Assembly (NCBI GenBank): GCA_946886255.1
Contig: CAMPIG010000081.1
Coordinates: forward strand, 1 to 13,489
From: an uncultured Cellvibrio sp.
GTDB lineage: Bacteria; Pseudomonadota; Gammaproteobacteria; Pseudomonadales; Cellvibrionaceae
Reading direction: 5' to 3'
Length of the DNA: 13,489 bases
The first letter of the stretch is position 1. Each line of letters opens with the position of its first letter. Position numbers and translations under genes: made by a program. Below the pieces are notes generated by a model. That model worked only from the letters and a program-made list of their open reading frames with translations. It made no database searches and was not told the origin of the DNA. Shown here in pieces: positions 8,682-13,489 of the stretch.

Positions 8682-9398
8682 TTATTGTTATCTCGCAATT
8701 TTTTCTTTATGGATGTAATAGGCGCACAAGATTCCCTACGGACTTGTTACGAAGAACCAGCCGCAGAATTCTCAAGCGGTAAAAATCAGAAAAAGGGATT
8801 AGTCGGTATGCAATCGGTAGAGTAAATCCGAGCCAAAGGCTGCCGAGCGCACGGAATGAGCGCAGTGGAACCGAAGGGTGTGGTGCAGTGTTTTAAGGTT
8901 CATAGTAGTTATCTCCAAGGTGCATTATTGTTATTGCTTTGTTCACAGATTCTTATGATCTGCTGTTTTGTTCGTTGCTACTTTTCCGGCAAGGCGATGA
9001 CTGACTTACTATCTCGTATTTATATGATCACACCTTGAGCTTAAATATGGCCCAATTTGTAACCGGTTTCAAGTAGAGTTTATTTGCATGCCAGCGAAGC
9101 ACCAGCCGGCCCGGTTCACAGAACAGCAACGCAACCCGAGGAAAAAGGCTTATAGCTTGGGGGGTAATGAGTATTCTTATGGAGGTGCAACCCGCATTAA
9201 TACTGGCTTGCGACATCCGCGTAATGTAAGACAGGAGTAAAGTGAGCGACCATAGGAATGAATACGGTTTCAGTAAAACGCGACATTCAAATGAAGTTTG
9301 GCTATAAAAATGGAGATATTAACGACAAAAATATTCTATTACGTCACATTGTTGGGGAACTTGGTCAGCCTTAGCTGAAGAAGGAAGGGGCAGAGCCA

Positions 9399-9436
9399 AC
9401 CGGACCTGACCCTGACGGAGCAGGGTCAGGTCCGGT
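9399..9436. repeat. perfect 16-bp inverted repeat, terminator or REP-like element
   Basis: The arms ACCGGACCTGACCCTG and CAGGGTCAGGTCCGGT are exact reverse complements around a 6-nt loop (ACGGAG). The left arm contains CCTGAC twice in tandem. The element starts 8 nt after the stop of the peroxidase gene, so it could end or protect that transcript, but there is no U-tract on either side. The GC-rich symmetric form would also suit a dispersed REP-like palindrome; copy number cannot be judged from this window. Confidence 0.7.
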
Positions 9437-9444
9437 GATATCGA

Positions 9445-9981
9445 TTAAAGCAGTTTTTCAATGGCGCCGGTCAATGCCTTATCCTCCGGCTTAACACTAC
9501 TGCCGAAATGCTCAATGATCTTGCCATCTTTATCCAGCAGGTATTTGTTGAAATTCCATTTAGGCTCACTGGTGGCTTTTGCCAGGGATTTAAATAATGG
9601 ATTGGCTTCTTCGCCGCGTACATGGGTGGGCGCAAACATGGTGAAGGTTACACCGAAGTTTTCAAAGCAGATGGTGGCCGCTTCCTCTTCATCTTTGGCT
9701 TCCTGATTGAAATCGTCACTGGCGAAGCCCACTACCACCAGCCCCTCATCACGGTACTTCTGGCTCAGTGCTTCCAGACCTGTAAATTGTTTGGTGTAGC
9801 CGCAGTGGCTGGCTGTATTGACGACCAAAACAGGTTTGCCCTCCGTCAGTTTGCACAGGTCGATATCCTTGGTGGAGTGCAACTGGCGATACTCGCCTTG
9901 GAAATAATCGGGGCAGGCAGCGAGCAATGGGCCGGACAGTAACAACAACGCGAGACCGCCGAGAAAGGTTTGTGGTTTCAT
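9445..9981 (-). CDS. Exported glutathione-peroxidase-family thiol peroxidase
   Basis: Reduces hydrogen peroxide or organic hydroperoxides outside the cytoplasm, using a cysteine in place of selenocysteine. It has 178 residues. Residues 1-22 are a signal peptide ending LLAA before Cys23; LAAC is a possible lipobox, so it may be a lipoprotein or a soluble periplasmic protein. The peroxidatic Cys60 lies in NTASHCGYT. The family's catalytic Gln is Gln93 (DDFNQE) and the Trp is Trp142 in WNFNKYL. Cys105 (TICFENF) lies close to where the resolving Cys of plant-type enzymes sits, which suggests thioredoxin-like rather than glutathione recycling; this is inference. Cys43 is an extra cysteine. GAGGA 7 nt before ATG supports the start. 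It is a single gene, with the 16-bp inverted repeat directly downstream. Confidence 0.92.
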   Translation of the reverse strand: MKPQTFLGGLALLLLSGPLLAACPDYFQGEYRQLHSTKDIDLCKLTEGKPVLVVNTASHCGYTKQFTGLEALSQKYRDEGLVVVGFASDDFNQEAKDEEEAATICFENFGVTFTMFAPTHVRGEEANPLFKSLAKATSEPKWNFNKYLLDKDGKIIEHFGSSVKPEDKALTGAIEKLL

Positions 9982-10069
9982 GGGAAAATCCTCTGGATTA
10001 ATGATAGGGACGCGTTAGTATTAGGCGCTGAAATCGAACACAGCATACACACTTATACGGAAAAACTTC

Positions 10070-10348
10070 ATGAAGGCATCACTGCGCAAACTGTTTTCTC
10101 CACTCCTGAATCCCCTTGAGCGCGGTGAAGAACCCTATGCCTATAAACCCCTGAGTCGCAAGATTTTACTGGCCGTGAGCTCGTTGTTTGCGCTGATGTG
10201 CTCCGCGCTTGTGGTGTTAATGCCTGCCGATGCCGACAAAGGTTACCTGATTCCCGTGGTGGTCTTTGGCCTGGTAGCCGCCGTCGGTTTTATTGTCGGC
10301 GTTCTGGGCAGCGATCGTGCAGTGGCAAAAATATGGGGTAGTCGTTAA
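10070..10348 (+). CDS. Small two-helix inner-membrane protein, unknown function
   Basis: A 92-residue protein that I do not recognise. The N-terminal 30 residues are basic and polar (PLERGEEPYAYKPLSRK). Two hydrophobic helices follow, about 31-51 (ILLAVSSLFALMCSALVVL) and 59-80 (YLIPVVVFGLVAAVGFIVGVL), separated by an acidic turn MPADADKG. A short basic tail ends in WGSR. By charge both termini should face the cytoplasm. The ribosome-binding site is weak (GGAA about 9 nt before ATG). It is transcribed away from the peroxidase gene, and its stop codon overlaps the convergent cysQ stop. The regular codon use and clean topology make it likely real. Confidence 0.75.
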   Translation: MKASLRKLFSPLLNPLERGEEPYAYKPLSRKILLAVSSLFALMCSALVVLMPADADKGYLIPVVVFGLVAAVGFIVGVLGSDRAVAKIWGSR

Positions 10349-11220
10349 GTTCGTTTCAACAGGGCCGGCCAATCCAGATTGACATCGCCCAAGGCATAAA
10401 AATCCGGGTTAATGATGGTGTCCTTGCCGTTGTAAACCAATGGCCTCAACCAGACTGCGGATGATTCATCAGCATTTACCACCGCACCACCCGCCGCCTG
10501 TAAAACTGCTTGAGCGGCGGCGGTATCCCACTCGGAGGTGGGCGCAAGGCGCGGATAAAAATCCGCCACACCTTCAGCGATCCGACAAAACTTCAACGAA
10601 CTGCCCGCGTTGCCCAGTTTCACTGCACCAGACCAACGCTCGCGCAGCTGTTCTACTAATTGATCAACGGCCCCCGTGCCGTGTCGGTGGCTGGCGAGCA
10701 CTACCAGGGCATTATCATCCCGCGCGTGCGCCAGCGAACGCACATGAATGGCAGCCGCCGGGTGATCCTGCTGGTATTTCCAAGCGCCGCCATAGTCCGC
10801 AGACAATTGTTCGGCAACGCCCAAATAGGTGGTTTGCTGGGCTGGCAGGTGGACCACGCCAAGCACCGGAATACCCTCTTCAATCAAGGCAATGTTGACC
10901 GTAAATTCGCCGCTGCGCAGAATAAATTCCTTGGTACCGTCCAGCGGATCTACCAGCCAATAACGCCCCCAAGCCTGACGCTCGCTTGCAGACGGCACGG
11001 GTGCTTCTTCCGAGATAAGGGGCAGGTCAAGTAATCGAGGTAAGCCGGCGGCGATGATGTCGTGAGCGGCGATATCGGCACGGGTCACGGGAGACTCATC
11101 AGCCTTGTGCTCTATGCCAAATTCCGCACTGTTATAGACATCCATGATGGCATCGCCCGCCGCGCGGGCCAACGCAATCAAGCCGTCGATCAAAGTCGGA
11201 ACAACCGGCAGTTTATCCAT
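10345..11220 (-). CDS. cysQ: 3'(2'),5'-bisphosphate nucleotidase CysQ
   Basis: Magnesium-dependent phosphatase that removes the 3'-phosphate from PAP and PAPS, preventing PAP build-up during sulfate assimilation. It belongs to the inositol-monophosphatase family. From this start it has 291 residues. Metal-binding motifs are visible: ISEE (69-72), DPLDGTKEF (91-99) and EWDTAAAQ (230-237). The GSSLKFC segment (206-212) is typical of CysQ rather than of SuhB-type inositol phosphatases. The ATG at 11220 overlaps the end of nudE by 8 nt (ATGGATAA). A longer start at 11274 would overlap nudE by 62 nt and add residues not expected in the family. No clear ribosome-binding site is seen, so translation is probably coupled to nudE. 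Confidence 0.93.
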   Translation of the reverse strand: MDKLPVVPTLIDGLIALARAAGDAIMDVYNSAEFGIEHKADESPVTRADIAAHDIIAAGLPRLLDLPLISEEAPVPSASERQAWGRYWLVDPLDGTKEFILRSGEFTVNIALIEEGIPVLGVVHLPAQQTTYLGVAEQLSADYGGAWKYQQDHPAAAIHVRSLAHARDDNALVVLASHRHGTGAVDQLVEQLRERWSGAVKLGNAGSSLKFCRIAEGVADFYPRLAPTSEWDTAAAQAVLQAAGGAVVNADESSAVWLRPLVYNGKDTIINPDFYALGDVNLDWPALLKRT

Positions 11221-11761
11221 GGGCCAACAACCATTCGCGCGCGAGAAATAATGCGGCAATGGACCGGCCTTCACAGAAATCAGGACGTGCGACCAGATTC
11301 ACCAGGTCTTTCATGGGATAGGGCACCACTTCGATGGGCTCAGGTTCATCGCCGGGTAAACGTTCAGGGTACAAACCCCGGGCGAGCAGAATATTAATGC
11401 CATGCTCCATATAGGCTGGCGATAAATGTACCCGCTTTAATAACTGCAAATCCCGCGCGCCGTAACCCACTTCTTCCTTGAGTTCGCGATTGGCTGCCTC
11501 CATCAGGGTTTCGCCCTTATCGATAGCACCCTTCGGCAGAGCCAGGTGATAATCCTCAATGCCGGCCGCGTATTCACGTACCAGCAATACGGTATCGTTA
11601 TCGAGCATAGGCACCATTAAAACTGCGCCAGGCCCGCCAGTACACAACTTTTCGTAGATGCGCTCTTCGCCGTTGCTGAAGCGCAAATGCAATTCATCCG
11701 CGCGAAACAAGCGGCTACGCGCCACGGTCTGACGCTTTAATATCTCGGGTTTTGTCGGCAT
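11213..11761 (-). CDS. nudE: ADP-compounds hydrolase NudE (Nudix)
   Basis: Nudix hydrolase cleaving ADP-linked metabolites such as ADP-ribose, NADH and Ap3A to AMP plus a phosphorylated partner (activity from the E. coli family member). It has 182 residues from this start. The full Nudix box spans residues 78-100, with G78, E84, R92-E93, E96-E97 and G99 matching the consensus. Downstream, LYPERLPGDEPEPIEVVP matches the NudE-specific C-terminal region. An AGGA site 6 nt before this ATG selects it; the upstream ATG at 11827 would add 22 residues and run into the divergent yrfG coding region. It is first gene of the nudE-cysQ pair, which is consistent with shared nucleotide-scavenging roles. Confidence 0.93.
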   Translation of the reverse strand: MPTKPEILKRQTVARSRLFRADELHLRFSNGEERIYEKLCTGGPGAVLMVPMLDNDTVLLVREYAAGIEDYHLALPKGAIDKGETLMEAANRELKEEVGYGARDLQLLKRVHLSPAYMEHGINILLARGLYPERLPGDEPEPIEVVPYPMKDLVNLVARPDFCEGRSIAALFLAREWLLAHG

Positions 11762-11767
11762 ACTTGT

Positions 11768-11771
11768 TCCT
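11768..11771 (-). promoter_or_regulatory. ribosome-binding site deciding the nudE start
   Basis: AGGA on the minus strand sits 6 nt before the ATG at 11761. It leaves a 51-bp gap to yrfG on the other strand, so promoters of the two divergent genes must lie in or overlap this gap and each other's 5' coding sequence. No clean promoter could be read there. Confidence 0.6.
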
Positions 11772-11812
11772 GAAATTGCAGGATTTACACGCACCAGAGT
11801 GAATAACCACTG

Positions 11813-12502
11813 ATGATTAATTGGCAAGATATAGACACAGTGTTACTGGATATGGATGGTACCTTGCTGGACCTTCATTTCGATAACTATTTTTGGCTGG
11901 ATTATCTGCCACAACGATACGCGGAAATTCGCCAGCTGGATCTACGAGTGGCCCGTGAGCAACTGGAAAATCATATTCGCAATCATGAGGGCACACTCAA
12001 ATGGTATTGCCTGGAATTCTGGTCCGATGCTTTGCAGGTGGATATCCGCAGCCTGAAAGCAGAGATCAAACACAAAATCCGCATGCGTCCCCATGTTGAG
12101 GAATTTCTCACGCGCTTGCGCCAGCATAGCAAAAAACTCTTGCTGGTAACCAACGCCCATCCTCAAAGTTTGTCGCTCAAGCTGGAAGTCACTGCCATTG
12201 ATCGCTGGCTGGATATCATCGTGTCATCCCATGAGTTTCAACACCCCAAAGAAAATCAGGAATTCTGGCAACTGCTGCAAGCACGCGAACAGTTTGATCC
12301 CGCGCGCACCTTATTTGTGGATGATACTGTACGTATTCTCGACTCAGCCAAGCAATACGGCATTGGCCACTTGTTATGCATTCATCAACCGGATAGCCAA
12401 AAGGAACGCTTCATCGAGGGTTATCCGGCTATTCATCATTTTGATGAAATCATGCCGCCACCGCCCGGCGGCAGTGTCTTGCTGGAGGCAAAAATGTCAT
12501 GA
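11813..12502 (+). CDS. yrfG: HAD-family GMP/IMP nucleotidase YrfG
   Basis: Haloacid-dehalogenase-like phosphatase; the E. coli homologue dephosphorylates GMP and IMP. It has 229 residues, soluble. The four HAD motifs are visible: nucleophile Asp13 and Asp15 in DMDGTLLD (motif I), Thr113 in LLVTNA (II), Lys146 in HPKEN (III) and Asp170-Asp171 in FVDDT (IV). The start IDTVLLDMDGTLLDLHFDN is characteristic of YrfG. The ribosome-binding site is weak. It overlaps hslR by ATGA (4 nt), so the two are cotranscribed and probably translationally coupled, as in the conserved yrfG-hslR order of other gammaproteobacteria. Confidence 0.92.
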   Translation: MINWQDIDTVLLDMDGTLLDLHFDNYFWLDYLPQRYAEIRQLDLRVAREQLENHIRNHEGTLKWYCLEFWSDALQVDIRSLKAEIKHKIRMRPHVEEFLTRLRQHSKKLLLVTNAHPQSLSLKLEVTAIDRWLDIIVSSHEFQHPKENQEFWQLLQAREQFDPARTLFVDDTVRILDSAKQYGIGHLLCIHQPDSQKERFIEGYPAIHHFDEIMPPPPGGSVLLEAKMS

Positions 12503-12900
12503 TCACCAGCGAAGAGAAAGTACGAATTGATAAATGGTTGTGGGCCGCCCGCTTTTTTAAAACGCGCAATCTAGCCAAGCAGGCGATCGAAGGCGGTAAG
12601 ATTCATTGTGATGGCCACCGCGTTAAAGCCAGCAAGGAAATTACCACCGGTATCTATTTAACCATTCGTCAGAATATGGACGAAAAAACCGTGCTGGTTA
12701 CTGCGTTATCGGAACAGCGTCGCGGTGCACCGGACGCGGCGTTACTGTATCAGGAAACTGAAGAAAGTCGCACGCAACGCGAAGAACGCGCTGCACAACG
12801 CAAAGCGGGTATGGGTAGTTATATCATCAGCGACCATCGCCCTAACAAAAAGGAACGTCGGCAAATCCACCGCTTTGAACGCAAACACCTGGATGATTAA
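12499..12900 (+). CDS. hslR: Heat-shock protein Hsp15 (S4 RNA-binding, ribosome rescue)
   Basis: RNA-binding heat-shock protein that, in E. coli, binds free 50S subunits carrying nascent chains and helps recycle stalled ribosomes. It has 133 residues. The S4 domain fills residues 8-60, with RIDKWLWAARFFKTRNLA (9-26) and EGGKIHCDG (31-39). The C-terminal third is strongly basic and charged (RTQREERAAQRKAG, PNKKERRQIHRFERKH), as in the family. GGAGG 10 nt before ATG lies inside the end of yrfG, and the start codon overlaps its stop. Confidence 0.94.
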   Translation: MITSEEKVRIDKWLWAARFFKTRNLAKQAIEGGKIHCDGHRVKASKEITTGIYLTIRQNMDEKTVLVTALSEQRRGAPDAALLYQETEESRTQREERAAQRKAGMGSYIISDHRPNKKERRQIHRFERKHLDD

Positions 12901-12905
12901 AAGCC

Positions 12906-13358
12906 ATGAAGATTAACCATCGTTGTTACACTGCACTTGGATTGTTCAGTGTGTTGTTATTGTTTGCATCTTCGTCTCATGCTGAGGTGTATCGCTGGGT
13001 TGATGAGAATGGCAAGACCCATTACAGCGATAAGAAACCCAAGACCGATGCAGAAGATATTACCCAGGCGGTTAAAAAACAAAACATCGATAGCAGTATC
13101 GAAGAGCAACGCAAGCTACAGGAAATTTTTCGCCCTGAGAATGAGGCGGATCGCGAATATTATCGCCAGCAGCAATTGAAAAACCAGCCGACGCCCGAAC
13201 ATATACAGCACTGCAACAAGCAACGTCATTATCTGAACAAAATTGATGGCCGGGTACAGTTTGTAGATGAACAAGGTAATGTCGTTCCGGTTACCGAAAA
13301 ACAGCGCCAGCAACGTGTAGAGGAACTGCAGCGTTATCTGGCTGAACACTGCTCCTGA
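12906..13358 (+). CDS. Exported DUF4124 protein
   Basis: A 150-residue periplasmic protein of unknown role. Residues 1-26 are a signal peptide cleaved after SHA. The DUF4124 core follows immediately at 27-45 (EVYRWVDENGKTHYSDKKP), a short motif common in proteobacterial exported proteins, often implicated in envelope functions but without a defined activity. The rest is a charged, Gln/Glu-rich helical region (70-150, EEQRKLQEIF, EKQRQQRVEELQRYL) that could form a coiled coil. It contains two cysteines (103 and 149) that might pair. It starts 5 nt after the hslR stop, so it is most likely the third gene of the yrfG-hslR unit. Confidence 0.88.
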   Translation: MKINHRCYTALGLFSVLLLFASSSHAEVYRWVDENGKTHYSDKKPKTDAEDITQAVKKQNIDSSIEEQRKLQEIFRPENEADREYYRQQQLKNQPTPEHIQHCNKQRHYLNKIDGRVQFVDEQGNVVPVTEKQRQQRVEELQRYLAEHCS

Positions 13359-13394
13359 GTTAACTCGCCTTACTGCAACAACAATACAACATTT

Positions 13395-13419
13395 TTTATT
13401 GCGCATCTGGTGCAATAAA
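13395..13419 (+). terminator. hairpin after the DUF4124 gene
   Basis: A 10-bp stem (TTTATTGCGC / GTGCAATAAA, with one G-U pair) and a 5-nt loop lie 37 nt after the stop. They are preceded by a run of T and followed by TTCTTTCC, a broken U-tract. It is a plausible intrinsic terminator of the yrfG-hslR-DUF4124 transcript, though AU-rich and only moderately stable. Confidence 0.5.
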
Positions 13420-13454
13420 TTCTTTCCACTTTTCCGTTTCTAATGGTTTATACA

Positions 13455-13489
13455 ATGACACCCAGCAATGATTTACTGCACCGCTTTAT
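13455..13489 (+). CDS. hslO: Start of probable hslO (Hsp33), cut by window end
   Basis: An open frame from ATG runs to the window edge and reads MTPSNDLLHRF, close in form to the N-terminus of the redox-regulated chaperone Hsp33 (E. coli begins MPQHDQLHRYLF). hslO follows hslR in many gammaproteobacteria, so position supports the call. Only 11 full codons are visible, and the redox cysteines lie outside the window. There is no strong ribosome-binding site. Confidence 0.55.
   Translation, partial: MTPSNDLLHRF

Larger units (their letters stand above)
8672..9444. other. 773-bp region without a convincing gene
   Basis: This should hold the promoter of the receptor-lipoprotein unit, but no clear -35/-10 pair was found. 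A minus-strand TATAAA (9019-9024) with a poor TTTAAG 15 bp upstream is the only candidate. On the minus strand a 34-codon ORF (8799-8903) has GGAG 9 nt before its ATG and lies about 130 nt upstream of the receptor. The 8-mer GAGATAAC occurs in front of both that ATG (8908-8915) and the receptor start (8687-8694). Around 8845-8875 there is a short GAGCGCA direct repeat (13-bp spacing). From 9088 to 9378 the plus strand carries several tiny ORFs (50, 21, 38 and 22 codons) that match nothing I recognise. The inverted repeat at 9399-9436 closes the region. It may be a long regulatory leader plus gene remnants. Confidence 0.5.

Noticed and set aside
8463..8825. 120-codon plus-strand ORF across the receptor start
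   Set aside because: It lies mostly antisense to the receptor signal peptide and plug. The frame is explained by the real gene's codon pattern, and there is no start signal.
8845..8875. GAGCGCA direct repeats considered as a CRISPR or iteron array
   Set aside because: Only two 7-bp copies 13 bp apart are present, with no further units, spacers or associated genes.
9028..9216. 62-codon minus-strand ORF upstream of the receptor
   Set aside because: It has no ribosome-binding site and no recognisable motif, it is a mixed hydrophobic/charged sequence, and it overlaps competing small frames on the other strand.
10345..11274. Longer cysQ start at 11274
   Set aside because: It would overlap nudE by 62 nt and adds a non-family extension. 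The ATG at 11220 gives the normal CysQ beginning and a short coupling overlap.
11213..11827. Longer nudE start at 11827
   Set aside because: It would overlap the 5' end of divergent yrfG, while the ATG at 11761 has an AGGA site at 6 nt and matches the usual NudE N-terminus.

Overview
The window looks like chromosomal DNA from a polysaccharide-degrading gammaproteobacterium, most likely Cellvibrionaceae (Cellvibrio/Saccharophagus type). This is an inference from gene content: a long TonB-dependent receptor of the Xanthomonas/Caulobacter glycan-uptake type, a polyglycine-linked lipoprotein with a glycoside-hydrolase-like barrel and beta-sandwich modules, and the nudE/cysQ and yrfG-hslR(-hslO) block found in gammaproteobacteria. 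No tRNA, rRNA, CRISPR array or transposase was seen.

Left part (1-2808): one large minus-strand gene encodes a soluble PAS-PAS-PAS-GGDEF-EAL protein with all the cyclic-di-GMP synthesis, inhibition and hydrolysis motifs that I could check intact. Its upstream gap holds a possible promoter and a hairpin that probably ends the next transcript.

Centre (2809-9444): a two-gene minus-strand unit. A 1047-residue outer-membrane TonB-dependent receptor is followed 88 nt later by an 876-residue lipoprotein. The lipoprotein's N-terminal half reads as a GH5 (mannanase-like) barrel in which both catalytic glutamates and several substrate-contact residues are replaced. Three beta-sandwich, carbohydrate-binding-like modules and an unassigned tail follow. 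The pair looks like a gammaproteobacterial counterpart of a SusC/surface-glycan-binding-protein pair, with a dead glycosidase as the binding protein. This is the most interesting item in the window. Upstream lies an unusual 773-bp stretch without a convincing gene. It contains a 34-codon ORF with a good ribosome-binding site and, at its far end, a perfect 16-bp inverted repeat.

Right part (9445-13489): housekeeping genes. They are an exported glutathione-peroxidase-like protein (minus), a small two-helix membrane protein (plus), the overlapping minus-strand pair nudE-cysQ, and divergently the plus-strand run yrfG-hslR-DUF4124 protein. A hairpin follows, and then what looks like the first codons of hslO (Hsp33) at the window edge. 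These genes serve nucleotide and PAPS clean-up and stress/ribosome rescue, and have no evident link to the glycan-uptake pair.
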